DNA of 64,000 bases from Paenibacillus graminis. GTDB lineage: Bacteria > Bacillota > Bacilli > Paenibacillales > Paenibacillaceae. Under the pieces are notes generated by a model. That model ran no database searches, was not told where the DNA came from, and was given only the letters and a program-made list of their open reading frames with translations. Location of the stretch: NCBI RefSeq assembly GCF_000758705.1, contig NZ_CP009287.1, positions 4,898,001 through 4,962,000 of the forward strand, read 5' to 3'. Shown here piece after piece: positions 1-8,569 of the stretch. Position 1 is the stretch's first letter. The number at the start of each line of letters is the position of its first letter. A program made the translations under genes and the position numbers.

Positions 1-807
1 CTGATACAAGCGAAGCTCAACTGTTGAAAATGAGACATTCTGGTCAATATAGCGCATTCTGCCCTTGATCGTCTCAATCTCTTCCTGAATGGCGCCGAGC
101 TGGTTCGCAAACGCTACGAGGTCGGCGGATTTGGTTGCCTTTTTCATAAACTCGATGTACTGGCTCTCCATCAGCTGCTTGGCTTTGAGGCGCGACTCCA
201 AATCCACATATTCCTCTGAAACATCCTGACCCTGAATCTGACGCTGAAGCTTTTCGTTTTTGATTTTTTCCAGGCTGCTTAGAAAGGGGGAAAACCCGGA
301 CGCCGGCACCTTAAGAATAAAGGTTCCGCCCCGCTCATACTCGGATGTGCTTTCCGAAAATTCAATTATATAGCCATTGGCAAGGGTCACCATATTCCGG
401 ACCTCTGTCTGCGCCGCAGCGTAATCCTTCACTTCCATGGTGAGATTGGCGTGATAGATCAGTTTTTTGTTCAGTCCTGCCACAACGTCGCTTCCTGTAA
501 AACCAGCCGTTCCCTTTGACGTCTGCGCTGCGTCCATGCTGTCGGCAGCTGAATTTCCACCCCCGCCCTTGGTCCCTTTGGCGGCAGGTGCCTCAGCTTC
601 AGAGCTCATAGACTGCTCTGCAACGTCTGCTGATGCGTTCTGCGCCGCACCGCCGTCTACGCTGGCCTCCGTACTGGCAGTATCCGCCTTCATAAGCGAA
701 TTCCCCGCAGCATCGTTGTTTTCTCCAGACCCGCACCCTGCCACAACCACAGCAAACATCAATAATCCCAATAGATAAAACAGATAATGCAGACCCCTTT
801 TTTGCAT
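1..807 (-). CDS. DUF4349 domain lipoprotein, C-terminus cut by window edge
   Basis: The reading frame is open from the start at 807 to the first base of the window, giving 269 codons without a stop. The N-terminus is a lipoprotein signal peptide with a lipobox-like VVVAGCGS, so the protein should be anchored on the outer face of the membrane. A Ser/Ala/Gly-rich linker follows (about residues 25-100). Then comes a region with KLIYHANLTMEV and the coiled-coil-prone stretch EYVDLESRLKAKQ, both typical of DUF4349. An ATG at 813 is also in frame, but GGAGG sits 7 nt before the ATG at 807 and touches the other one. No biochemical role is assigned to the family; envelope sensing or anti-sigma-like roles are only guesses. 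Confidence 0.85.
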   Translation of the reverse strand, partial: MQKRGLHYLFYLLGLLMFAVVVAGCGSGENNDAAGNSLMKADTASTEASVDGGAAQNASADVAEQSMSSEAEAPAAKGTKGGGGNSAADSMDAAQTSKGTAGFTGSDVVAGLNKKLIYHANLTMEVKDYAAAQTEVRNMVTLANGYIIEFSESTSEYERGGTFILKVPASGFSPFLSSLEKIKNEKLQRQIQGQDVSEEYVDLESRLKAKQLMESQYIEFMKKATKSADLVAFANQLGAIQEEIETIKGRMRYIDQNVSFSTVELRLYQ

Positions 808-1150
808 CCTCATTCCTCCAAAAGTGTAGTGGAAACTCCGCTTCTGTTGTGCAGATTGCTGACGCGTAAGCTTTTTGTCTCTTGGCTTTCCGCGTTATAC
901 TCTTTGACGATCCAAAAGCTGGAAGGTTGCAGAAAAGCAGTAAATTTCCCAGTTTGGCAGTCCCGGTTCCCCCGTTTGCTAGCGTTTGCATGATTTGCTA
1001 AAATAAGGTGTCTGTAAAGACGGGAAACACCAATAACCCTATATCCGCAAGGAATAAGGGTTAGGTTCTGCCCGGACAAGCTCCACCTTGCCGGTCAGAT
1101 CATGCTGGTTCGGCTGCTGCCCTTCCACGACAAGGGGAGGTGAGGCCCTC
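808..1150. other. Intergenic region between divergent DUF4349 and DUF1540 genes
   Basis: I find no convincing gene in these 343 bases. They should carry the divergent promoters. The one clear structure is an imperfect hairpin at 1034-1063 (TAACCCT arm, GCAA loop, AGGGTTA arm, two internal mismatches). It has no T-run after it, so it is not an obvious terminator. Confidence 0.5.
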
Positions 1151-1303
1151 ATGGCAAAAGACGTACAATGCGCAGTGAATTCCTGCACCTACTGGGCAGA
1201 GGAAAACAGATGCAATGCCGAATCCATCTTTGTGGCCTACCACAGTTCAAAACAGCCTTCAAATGCTGAGGAAACAGACTGCCAAACCTTTGAAAGAAAA
1301 TAA
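1151..1303 (+). CDS. DUF1540 domain protein
   Basis: A 50-residue protein whose first half, MAKDVQCAVNSCTYW, carries the cysteine spacing typical of DUF1540: Cys at 7, 12 and 21, and a further Cys near the C-terminus. Such small Cys proteins of spore-forming Firmicutes are thought to bind metal, but their function is unknown. The start is set by GGGGAGGTGAGG a few bases upstream of the ATG at 1151. A longer in-frame start at 1088 lacks a ribosome binding site. A strong hairpin terminator follows immediately. Confidence 0.85.
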   Translation: MAKDVQCAVNSCTYWAEENRCNAESIFVAYHSSKQPSNAEETDCQTFERK

Positions 1304-1312
1304 GCCCAGGTT

Positions 1313-1338
1313 AGAAGGGACCCTCCACGGTCCCTTCT
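1313..1338. terminator. Terminator between convergent DUF1540 and metE genes
   Basis: A perfect 10-bp inverted repeat, AGAAGGGACC / GGTCCCTTCT, with a 6-nt loop lies between the convergent genes. It follows the DUF1540 stop by 10 bases. Minus-strand transcription of metE would meet the same hairpin, with a T-rich stretch about 8-15 nt beyond, so it may work in both directions. Confidence 0.75.
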
Positions 1339-1374
1339 TGCTTATTCCCATTCTAGCAAGATTGAGAATGATTA

Positions 1375-3663
1375 TCAAGCGTTATTCTTCCGCACATTTG
1401 CCGCTGCCAGCACCATGTTGCGCAGCGCCGCTTCTGTCTCCTCCCACCCCCGTGTCTTCAGCCCGCAGTCCGGATTAATCCAGAATTGTCCGGCATCCAG
1501 CACACGCAGGGCGCGCTCAATATTTTGAGTCATCTCCTCTACTTCCGGTACACGGGGGCTGTGAATATCATAGACGCCCAGGCCAATTCCTTTATCATAG
1601 TCATCATTTTCAAAAGCAGCGATCAGCTCCCCATGGCTGCGCGAGGTTTCAATAGAGATGACATCGGCATCCATGGCCGAAATGGCCCCGATCATATCGT
1701 TGAACTCGCTGTAGCACATATGGGTGTGCACCTGCGTGGTATCTTTTACATGATTGGTTGCCACCCGGAAGGACCGCACCGCCCAATTGAGATAATGCTC
1801 ATGGTCCTCTGCCTTCAGCGGCAGCCCTTCACGGATCGCCGGCTCATCCACCTGGATCATCTCGATGCCGGCATCCTCCAGCGCCTGCACTTCATGACGC
1901 AGGGCCAGCGCGATTTGCTTGGCGACCTCTTCACGGCTGAGATCATCGCGGACGAACGACCAGTTCAGGATCGTTACCGGACCGGTCAGCATCCCTTTTA
2001 CCGGGAGCCTTGTCAGCGACTGGGCATAGACGCTCTCCTTGACGGTCATGGGCTGAATAAAAGCGACATCCGCATAGATGACCGGAGGCTTCACACAGCG
2101 GGAGCCGTAGGACTGCACCCAGCCATTCTGGGTGAACAGATAACCGGCCAGCTTCTCACCGAAGAATTCGACCATATCTGTCCGCTCGAACTCCCCGTGG
2201 ACCAGCACATCCAGGCCCAGCTCCTCCTGAAGGGTAATCGCCTCCGCGATTTGGCGGCGGACGAACGCGTCATAGCGCTCCTCGTTCCATACGCCTTTGC
2301 GCCATTTGAGACGCGCCTGCCGCACCTCTGCCGTCTGCGGAAAGCTGCCGATGGTTGTCGTGGGCAGCAGCGGCAGCTTCCACTTCGCCTGCTGCAGCTT
2401 CACGCGCTCTGCAAAAGGCAGGCTGCGGCTGTCCGGAAGCGCGTCCAGCCTGCGGACCTGCTCCGCTACATCCTGGCGTCCGCGTTCAGGAAGGGCGCGG
2501 AAGGCGGCCAGCGCTTCACGGCTCTCCGCAAGCTGCGCCGCAGCGTTACCGTTCCCGCCGCCGGCGGCTGCAGCGAGCAGGCCAAGCTCTGCCAGCTTCT
2601 CGTCAGCGAAGGCCAGTGCCTGCTTCACGGCAGGTTTCAGCTTGCTTTCGCTCTGCACGGTTACCGGCACGTGCAGCAGGCTTGAGGATGGCTGGAGAAT
2701 CAGCCGGTCCAGCGGGACATGGGCGGCCAGCTTCTGGATCAGGCCGAGCTTGGCATCAGGGTCGGCGCGCCAGATGCTGCGCCCGTCAATAATGCCGGCA
2801 CCCAGCCATTTATCAGCCGGCCAGCCAAGGCGTTCAACCGCTTCCAGATTGGCGCCGCCATCATGGACGAAGTCGAGGCCAATGGCTTGTACCGGCAGCT
2901 CCAGCAAGGCTTCCAGCGGTTCCGCCGCTTCAAAATAGGTCTGCAGGATCAGCTTCAGCCCGGGAACTGCTGCGGAAATCGCACCATATATGGTCTTCAG
3001 CAGCTCTATATCTTCCGGAGCCAGCCCGGTAACGACCGCCGGTTCGTCGATCTGCACCCAGGCAACACCCTCCTGCTCCAGCTCTTGCAGCAGCTGAATA
3101 TAAACCGGCAGGAACCGCGCAGCAACTTCTCCGGTTTCCGCTGCCGGGAACCCCTTGGACAGCTTCAGGAAGGTATAAAGTCCAACTATAACCGGCTTGC
3201 CTTCAATGCCAGCCTGCGTTTTAGCGAAGCGGTAGGCGGCCAGCGGTTTGTTCTCTGTAAGCTGCGGGGTTAGGCTGCCGATTTCAGGCACGATGTAGTG
3301 GTAATTGGTATTGAACCATTTGGTCATCTCACAGGCCGGGGCGGATGCGCTGCCGCGGGCCATGGCGAAATACAGATCGAGCGGAACGGCCCCGCCGTTA
3401 TAAGCATAACGCTGTGGAACAACGCCGAACATTACAGCGGTGTCCAGCACATGATCGTAGTAGGTAAAATCATTCACCGGAATCAGATCGATACCGGCTT
3501 TTTGCTGCGACTGCAGATGCTGAAGCTGAATTCCAGCCATTTGGGCAAGGAAATCCTGCTCACTCACTTTGCCGGACCAGTAGGCCTCCAGCGCTTTTTT
3601 CCACTCGCGGTTTTTACCGATTCTCGGGTACCCCAGATTGCTGGTAGTAATCTTGTTTGTCAT
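1375..3663 (-). CDS. metE: Cobalamin-independent methionine synthase
   Basis: The 762-residue product matches MetE in length and motifs. It transfers a methyl group from 5-methyltetrahydropteroyl-triglutamate to homocysteine in the cytoplasm, the last step of methionine synthesis. The N-terminal domain begins with SNLGYPRIGKNREWKKALE. The C-terminal catalytic domain shows LPTTTIGSFPQT, VHGEFERTDMVEFFGE, the zinc-ligand region QVHTHMCYSEFND and the C-terminal zinc cysteine in WINPDCGLKTR. A longer frame extends to 3801, but a GAGGAG site 9 nt before the ATG at 3663 and homology both support 3663. The gene stands alone, with its own leader and terminators on both sides. Confidence 0.97.
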   Translation of the reverse strand: MTNKITTSNLGYPRIGKNREWKKALEAYWSGKVSEQDFLAQMAGIQLQHLQSQQKAGIDLIPVNDFTYYDHVLDTAVMFGVVPQRYAYNGGAVPLDLYFAMARGSASAPACEMTKWFNTNYHYIVPEIGSLTPQLTENKPLAAYRFAKTQAGIEGKPVIVGLYTFLKLSKGFPAAETGEVAARFLPVYIQLLQELEQEGVAWVQIDEPAVVTGLAPEDIELLKTIYGAISAAVPGLKLILQTYFEAAEPLEALLELPVQAIGLDFVHDGGANLEAVERLGWPADKWLGAGIIDGRSIWRADPDAKLGLIQKLAAHVPLDRLILQPSSSLLHVPVTVQSESKLKPAVKQALAFADEKLAELGLLAAAAGGGNGNAAAQLAESREALAAFRALPERGRQDVAEQVRRLDALPDSRSLPFAERVKLQQAKWKLPLLPTTTIGSFPQTAEVRQARLKWRKGVWNEERYDAFVRRQIAEAITLQEELGLDVLVHGEFERTDMVEFFGEKLAGYLFTQNGWVQSYGSRCVKPPVIYADVAFIQPMTVKESVYAQSLTRLPVKGMLTGPVTILNWSFVRDDLSREEVAKQIALALRHEVQALEDAGIEMIQVDEPAIREGLPLKAEDHEHYLNWAVRSFRVATNHVKDTTQVHTHMCYSEFNDMIGAISAMDADVISIETSRSHGELIAAFENDDYDKGIGLGVYDIHSPRVPEVEEMTQNIERALRVLDAGQFWINPDCGLKTRGWEETEAALRNMVLAAANVRKNNA

Positions 3664-3888
3664 GATATTCTGCTCCTCATCTATCCCTTTTTGTTCATTC
3701 AAATCCAAAGTGTTCTGCACTTCATCCCTTAATCTGATGCCATCATACTGTACCCCTTTCGCCATCCGCAACAGATTCCGGTGTCTGGGCGTTATACACA
3801 TTGGCTATAGCAAAACAGCAGCTGGCCGGATATTGCACTTGAACCTGGATAGAACTCATGCCAAAAGAACCCCGATAAGCCCTTGTCC
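3664..3888 (-). promoter_or_regulatory. metE leader region, no recognised riboswitch
   Basis: About 225 bases separate metE from the uppP terminator. Many Firmicute metE genes carry a SAM (S-box) riboswitch or a methionine T-box in this place. I looked for the S-box core and the T-box GGTGGNACCGCG on the minus strand and did not see either. The leader therefore holds the promoter and probably another kind of control. Confidence 0.35.
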
Positions 3889-3927
3889 AAAAAAGGCGGT
3901 ACCCTTCAACGAGGGCACCGCCTTTTT
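3889..3927 (-). terminator. Rho-independent terminator of uppP
   Basis: A hairpin with arms GGCGGTACCCT / AGGGCACCGCC (one mismatch) is flanked by A6 on the left and T5 on the right, so it reads as a terminator on either strand. uppP ends 13 bases away on the minus strand, making it the likely user. Confidence 0.85.
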
Positions 3928-3940
3928 ATTCTTTTCTATT

Positions 3941-4801
3941 CTAGAACCACACCAGGTAAACCACCGCAGCCAGAATAATCCGGTAGATAGCGAACGGCAT
4001 CAGCTTGATCCGGTTGATCAGCTTCAGGAAGAAGCGCATGGACAGCAGCGCGAACAGAAAGGCGCTGATGAACCCGGCAATGAAGAACGGCAAGGCATCC
4101 AGCGTGAAATACTGCCAGTTCTTCAGCAGTGAAATCAGGCTGGCACCGGCCATGATCGGCACCGCCATAATAAAGGTGAAATCGGCAGCGGCCCGGTGGC
4201 TCATGCCGAGCAGAACGCCGCCGGAGATCGTTGATCCGGACCGCGAGAAGCCCGGCCAGAGCGACAAGCACTGGATCAGTCCGACCGATAGCGCCTGCCT
4301 ATATGTAATTTGATCGACACTCTCCGCTTTGATCTTTTTGGGGGCGAACAGGTCCGCACAGATCATCAGAATAGCTCCAACGACCAGGCCGATCAGCACC
4401 GTAGCCGTTGAGAATAAATGCTCATCAATATAATCCTCGAACAGAAATCCCAGCACGCCGGCAGGAATGAGGCCTACAATGACCTGCGCCAGCTTCAGCC
4501 GTCCCGCAGTTTCAACGGCCGGCTGGCCTTCCGGCACCGCTGTCAGCTCCTTGCGGCTGAAGCGCTTCAGGCCCAGCAGATCAATGAACCGGTTGCGGAA
4601 GATCACCACTACGGCCAGGATTGAACCCAACTGGATCACGACTTTGAAGGTGTTAGCCGTATATTTTCCGAGAAAATCCATCGATTTCAGCCACATATCA
4701 TCGACAATAATCATATGGCCGGTGGAGGATACCGGAGCAAATTCGGTCAACCCTTCTACAATTCCGAGAATGATAGCTTTAATAATAGTCAGCAGCTCCA
4801 T
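3941..4801 (-). CDS. uppP: Undecaprenyl-diphosphatase (UppP/BacA)
   Basis: A 286-residue polytopic membrane protein that dephosphorylates undecaprenyl diphosphate, recycling the lipid carrier of cell-wall synthesis. Overexpression of the family confers bacitracin resistance. Visible signatures are the N-terminal GIVEGLTEFAPVSSTGHMI, with the conserved Glu-rich and PVSSTGH motifs, and the C-terminal WPGFSRSGSTISGG motif. The start at 4801 has TAGGAGGAG upstream; the longer frame to 4873 runs into the 64-bp repeats and is rejected. A Bce-type (bacitracin/peptide) module begins about 0.9 kb away, which may reflect a shared envelope-stress theme. Confidence 0.96.
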   Translation of the reverse strand: MELLTIIKAIILGIVEGLTEFAPVSSTGHMIIVDDMWLKSMDFLGKYTANTFKVVIQLGSILAVVVIFRNRFIDLLGLKRFSRKELTAVPEGQPAVETAGRLKLAQVIVGLIPAGVLGFLFEDYIDEHLFSTATVLIGLVVGAILMICADLFAPKKIKAESVDQITYRQALSVGLIQCLSLWPGFSRSGSTISGGVLLGMSHRAAADFTFIMAVPIMAGASLISLLKNWQYFTLDALPFFIAGFISAFLFALLSMRFFLKLINRIKLMPFAIYRIILAAVVYLVWF

Positions 4802-4815
4802 GATTCTCCTCCTAA

Positions 4816-5003
4816 AAGTTTTGTGAGCATTGCTTCCTGAATTTTCTTCGTACAAAACTCGCTTCGGAAGCATTTACTTAAGTTTTGTGAGCATTGCACC
4901 CTGAATTTTTTTCGTACAAAACTCGCTTCGGAAGCATTTACTTAAGTTTTGTGAGCATTGCACCCTGAATTTTCTTCGTACAAAACTCGCTTCGAAAGCG
5001 TGA
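4816..5003. repeat. Three tandem copies of a 64-bp repeat
   Basis: Two full 64-bp units (4816-4879 and 4880-4943) and a third of about 60 bp (from 4944) follow each other with only a few substitutions. Every unit starts with AAGTTTTGTGAGCATTGC and has a matching TACAAAACTCG, so AGTTTTGT and ACAAAACT can pair within a unit. A small GCTTCGGAAGC dyad follows. The array fills almost all the space between uppP and the DedA gene upstream. Confidence 0.9.
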
Positions 5004-5019
5004 CCTTGATTGGTATTTG

Positions 5020-5643
5020 CTAGCTGCGCGCCTTCCCTGCGGTACGGCGTTTGCGGAGATACAGCAGACCCAGCACGAGAATTCCTCCGGCAAGCAGGAC
5101 ATATACAACACTGGAATACGTGTCGATATAGCCTCCAATGTCCTCCCACGACTCGCCGAGTGCAGCCCCCAGGAGGATCAGAAGAGTATTCCAGCCCAGC
5201 GTGCCGATCGCCGTAAACAGCATGAAGAGTCCAAACTTCATTCCCGACATGCCTGCCGGAATCGAGATCAGGCTGCGCACCAGCGGCACCATCCGGCAGA
5301 ACAGCACTGTCCAGTAGCCGTATTTGTCAAACCAGGCATCCGCTTTGCGGATATCGCTTTTGTTGATCCGGATCCATTTGCCGTAGCGGTCCACGATCCG
5401 CTCCATTCTGCTGACATCCAGCAGCCGGCCAATCCAGTACAGAATCACCGCTCCAAGCAGCGAGCCTGCCGTTGAGGCGATCAGCACACCGGGAATCGTA
5501 AGCCCGGAAGTCGTGGTCATAAATCCGCCAAACGGCAGGATGACCTCCGAGGGAATCGGCGGGAATATATTTTCCAAGGCCAGCATCAGAAAAATTCCGG
5601 CATATCCGAACTGCTCCATGATATCTGTAATCCATGTTTTCAT
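5020..5643 (-). CDS. DedA family membrane protein
   Basis: A 207-residue integral membrane protein of the DedA/SNARE-associated (VTT) superfamily. It shows the family pattern ENIFPPIPSEVILPFGGF near residue 25 and FCRMVPLVRSLISIPAGMSGM near residue 110, where the conserved Arg and Gly lie in re-entrant loops. Members include flippases for undecaprenyl phosphate or phospholipids. The position next to uppP makes a role in carrier-lipid recycling plausible, but that is inference. GGAGGG lies upstream of the ATG at 5643. The gene follows the Bce-like permease by only 14 bases, so it may be read through from it. Confidence 0.9.
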   Translation of the reverse strand: MKTWITDIMEQFGYAGIFLMLALENIFPPIPSEVILPFGGFMTTTSGLTIPGVLIASTAGSLLGAVILYWIGRLLDVSRMERIVDRYGKWIRINKSDIRKADAWFDKYGYWTVLFCRMVPLVRSLISIPAGMSGMKFGLFMLFTAIGTLGWNTLLILLGAALGESWEDIGGYIDTYSSVVYVLLAGGILVLGLLYLRKRRTAGKARS

Positions 5644-5657
5644 TCGTGTCCCTCCGT

Positions 5658-7607
5658 CTAGATGAGATTTTTCTTGAGGTTGCGCAAATAGCGGCTGCGG
5701 ATGAAGAAGAAGTACAGCGTCTGGGCAGCCAGATAACCGGTCAGTACTGCCCCGGTCTCGGCAGCGATGGATAGATAGAACAGCCGCTGCAGCGCAATAA
5801 AGGCAAACAAGCTGTGCAGAACCGCCAGCAGCACCGGAACAAAAAACATAAGTGCCAGCTGCAGCGTGGCAATGCGGTCCAGCTCCCGGTCGGTCAGGCC
5901 CATTTTGGACAGGGTCGAATACTGCAGACGGTCATGGTCCAGGTCCATATAAAGACGGAAATAGAGAAAGCTGCCTGCCGCAATGAAGAACACTGTCCCG
6001 ACCAGCAGTGAAGCGAACAGCATCGTGCTGTACAGCGTGCGTTGAATTTCGAACAAGGTGCCGCTGATTACGACAGCAAAAGGGGACTTTGCTTCATAGG
6101 GCACTTTTCCTGTGGCGGCCAGCTCTGAGGCTACCCCTGTTGTCCGGGGAAAATCCTCCATATAGAACCCGGTATACCAGTCCTGGTGCACCGGGACAAT
6201 TCCGTTGTACAGGCTGTCGCTGACCACGAGTCCGCTGAAGTCCCCGCCGCCTCTGCCGTCCAGCTCCGGAAGCAGATATTCCGCAATGGGCACATGCTGC
6301 GTATAGCCAATCTCTTGAATCTGGATTCCTTGCTTAAGCGAGTAGGTTGCCTTGAACCGCGCAGCGGTCAGGCTGCGGTCACGCTGGGAACCAATCATCA
6401 CCAGTCCTTTATTCCCCTCAAGAGGAGGCTCGTCTGAGATGAAGCCTGCATGCCGCAAGGCAAGCTTGTAATTACTGTATGACATCAGCGGGAGCTGTTT
6501 TGTATGGTCAGGACCGGTCTGTGAGACTATAGCCGCGTATTTGAGCGGAATCCGCAGGGTTTCGTAAGGCAGGTCTAACCGTTCCAGCTCTGCGGTAATC
6601 CCCTGCAGGTCCTGCTTTTCCGAGGAAACGTACCCGCCTCCCTTAGCCACATAACCGACAGCCGCAGGATAATCCAGCTTCAGCTCCCGTGACAAGGTGT
6701 GGATCGAGGCAAACACCCCGACCGAGGTAAAGGAGACCGCAGATACAATGGTGACCATAAAAAACATCCGGCCATTATCCTTCCAGCGGTACGAAAGCCC
6801 CGAGAATGTTAGGATATGCGTGTGCTTCCAATAGAAGCGCCGGAGCTTCCGCAGCACCCCCACAATATACAAGCTGAGCTGTGTGTAAAAAAGATAGGTA
6901 CCAGAAACCGTGATCAGCACAACAGGAAACATCATGATTTCTACAGTTGCGGCTGTTGTTGCAGCTGCCAGAGCATAACCGGCCAGCAGCAGCAGACCCG
7001 ATAATAACGCAAGCCCGCCCGATACCTTAGGCTCTGTTTCCCCTCTGCCTCCGCCCCGGAACAAGCCGTGCGGCGATTCACTGCCGATGAAGGCAAAGGT
7101 CAGCAGCGAGATCAGCATAAACAGCAGGACAAAGCTGCAGATCGTCAGCACCGGTGCCTGCCAGGACAGATGGAATTCCAAAGGTTCGATACCCAGGAAG
7201 CCGGACCCGATCATCAAAAACAGCTTGCCCAGCAGCAGTCCAAGCAGCGTGCCGGTGAGGATGGCTAAGCTGCCGATCATCATATTTTCCAGAAAAACCA
7301 TCAGCTTCAGCTGCCGCTTGGTCATGCCGTGCATCAGCAGAATGCCGAATTCCAGCTTGCGCGATTGCAGGAAGGAGCCAACCGACACAAGCACGAACAG
7401 GGAACAAAAAAGATAGATGATTGCTTCGGCCGCCATCATGGTTCTGGCCGCTGCACCGAGAATCATATCCTGCGAAATGGCCGGATGGTAGATAAACAGT
7501 GCACACAGAAAAAAGACCATGACCGAAAAAGCACTGCTGACGAAATACGCGGCATATTTCCGCTTGTTCCGTGCTACATTCCTATAGGCGAACTGCCGGA
7601 AGTTCAT
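5658..7607 (-). CDS. Bce-type ABC transporter permease (FtsX-like)
   Basis: A 649-residue permease with the ten-helix layout of BceB/VraG proteins. The N-terminus is MNFRQFAYRNVARNKRKYAAYF, followed by helices 2-4 and paired helices. A large extracellular domain (about residues 310-520) precedes the last helix group. In this family the extracellular domain recognises antimicrobial peptides or their lipid targets, and the transporter both removes the drug and signals to a partner histidine kinase. The gene overlaps the upstream ATPase gene by 26 bases, indicating coupled translation. Which peptide is detected cannot be read from the sequence. Confidence 0.9.
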   Translation of the reverse strand: MNFRQFAYRNVARNKRKYAAYFVSSAFSVMVFFLCALFIYHPAISQDMILGAAARTMMAAEAIIYLFCSLFVLVSVGSFLQSRKLEFGILLMHGMTKRQLKLMVFLENMMIGSLAILTGTLLGLLLGKLFLMIGSGFLGIEPLEFHLSWQAPVLTICSFVLLFMLISLLTFAFIGSESPHGLFRGGGRGETEPKVSGGLALLSGLLLLAGYALAAATTAATVEIMMFPVVLITVSGTYLFYTQLSLYIVGVLRKLRRFYWKHTHILTFSGLSYRWKDNGRMFFMVTIVSAVSFTSVGVFASIHTLSRELKLDYPAAVGYVAKGGGYVSSEKQDLQGITAELERLDLPYETLRIPLKYAAIVSQTGPDHTKQLPLMSYSNYKLALRHAGFISDEPPLEGNKGLVMIGSQRDRSLTAARFKATYSLKQGIQIQEIGYTQHVPIAEYLLPELDGRGGGDFSGLVVSDSLYNGIVPVHQDWYTGFYMEDFPRTTGVASELAATGKVPYEAKSPFAVVISGTLFEIQRTLYSTMLFASLLVGTVFFIAAGSFLYFRLYMDLDHDRLQYSTLSKMGLTDRELDRIATLQLALMFFVPVLLAVLHSLFAFIALQRLFYLSIAAETGAVLTGYLAAQTLYFFFIRSRYLRNLKKNLI

Positions 7608-8352
7608 GGCCCGCGCCTCCCAGCAGCGACAGCATGTCGATAATGTTCTGGAAGAAGGCCGCTCTGCTGCTGCCCCGGTACATCTCGCTGTGAAAGCGCC
7701 CGTCTTTGATGAAGATTACCCGGTGGCAAAAGCTCGCGGCTACGGCGTCATGTGTGACCATAAGTACCGTCGTTCCTTCTGCTCCATTCACTTCTGCAAG
7801 CAGGTTCATGACTTCGCCGGCGGCTTTCGAGTCCAGGCTTCCTGTAGGCTCATCGGCCAAAATCAGCGAGGGCCGGTGGATCATTGCCCGGGCGATGGCC
7901 ACCCGCTGCATCTGTCCGCCGGAAATTTCGCAGGTCCGCTTGTCCAAAAGTGCACGGATGCCGAGCCGGTCAGCCACCTCCCCAAGCCGTTTCTCCATTT
8001 CCTTCACTGTGAACCCGGCCAGCGTCAGCGGCAGCACAACATTCTCCTCCACGGTTAGTGTGTCAAGCAGGTTGAAATGCTGGAAGACAAACCCCAGCTC
8101 CTTACGGCGGAACAATGCCTTGTCCTTGCTCCCCAGCTCCCCCGGGTTCCGGCCATTGACCATCACTTCCCCTGAGGTCGGCTCATCAATTGTGGCGATT
8201 ACGTTAAGCAGTGTGGTTTTACCGCTGCCCGAAGGTCCCATAATGCCCACGAACTCGCCTTTCTCCACAGCAAAGCGAATATGGTTCAAGGCGTGAGTCG
8301 AAACCTTGCCTTCATATATTTTGGATAAATTGTGGACGTCTAATATGGGCAA
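7582..8352 (-). CDS. Bce-type ABC transporter ATP-binding protein, TTG start
   Basis: A 256-residue ATPase. It carries Walker A GPSGSGKTTLLN (about residue 40), the ABC signature ISGGQMQRVAIARA, Walker B LILADEPTGSLDS and the H-loop VTHDAVAA. It would power the adjacent BceB-like permease in antimicrobial-peptide detoxification and signalling. The start codon is TTG at 8352: AAGGAG lies 9 nt upstream and no in-frame ATG lies near the expected N-terminus (MPILDVHNLSKIY). A BceR-like binding site sits about 85 bases upstream. Confidence 0.92.
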   Translation of the reverse strand: MPILDVHNLSKIYEGKVSTHALNHIRFAVEKGEFVGIMGPSGSGKTTLLNVIATIDEPTSGEVMVNGRNPGELGSKDKALFRRKELGFVFQHFNLLDTLTVEENVVLPLTLAGFTVKEMEKRLGEVADRLGIRALLDKRTCEISGGQMQRVAIARAMIHRPSLILADEPTGSLDSKAAGEVMNLLAEVNGAEGTTVLMVTHDAVAASFCHRVIFIKDGRFHSEMYRGSSRAAFFQNIIDMLSLLGGAGHELPAVRL

Positions 8353-8387
8353 GTGCTTCCGCTCCTTCGATCGCCTGGATTACCTTT

Positions 8388-8393
8388 ATTATA
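8388..8393 (-). promoter_or_regulatory. Probable -10 box of the Bce transporter promoter
   Basis: A perfect TATAAT reads on the minus strand upstream of the ATPase start. The hexamer 17 nt further upstream (TGGCAG) is a poor -35. That is what one expects for a promoter needing an activating response regulator. Confidence 0.5.
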
Positions 8394-8436
8394 AAAACTG
8401 TAAACTGCAGCTGCCATTTCTGAAACTTACAACCAC

Positions 8437-8452
8437 CTTACAGTATTGTAAG
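8437..8452. promoter_or_regulatory. BceR-type response-regulator binding site
   Basis: CTTACA-GTAT-TGTAAG is a perfect 6-4-6 inverted repeat. It matches the TNACA-N4-TGTAA pattern reported for BceR-like regulators of Firmicutes. It lies about 20 bp upstream of the expected -35 of the transporter promoter. A further CTTACA half-site is at 8426-8431. It is the physical link between this transporter and the response-regulator gene at 11560-12258. Confidence 0.7.
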
Positions 8453-8494
8453 CCGGGAACATTATGGTCACATTCAAGCTGTCGAGGAAAGTGG

Positions 8495-8523
8495 TTGACA
8501 TTCCGCCGCAGAACGCTTATATT
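8495..8523 (+). promoter_or_regulatory. Promoter of the ene-reductase gene
   Basis: TTGACA at 8495-8500 and TATATT at 8518-8523 are separated by 17 bases, a near-consensus housekeeping promoter for the gene starting at 8570. Confidence 0.8.
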
Positions 8524-8526
8524 TAC

Positions 8527-8542
8527 ATGCATGAGCATGCAT
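8527..8542. promoter_or_regulatory. Palindromic operator overlapping the ene-reductase transcription start
   Basis: ATGCATG-AG-CATGCAT is a perfect 7-2-7 inverted repeat beginning 3 bases after the -10 box, where a repressor would block transcription. The MarR-family gene just downstream of the ene-reductase is the obvious candidate repressor, but this is inferred. Confidence 0.6.
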
Positions 8543-8569
8543 TTAATATTACACGAGGAGAGATTAATT

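Noticed and set aside
1486..2938. Plus-strand ORFs of up to 399 codons opposite metE
   Set aside because: They lie antisense to a strongly conserved gene and have no recognisable protein features.
3889..3927. T-box element (GGGTACCGCC resembles GGTGGTACCGCG)
   Set aside because: The match is only the stem of a terminator with an A/T-run on both sides; no specifier loop or antiterminator region is present.
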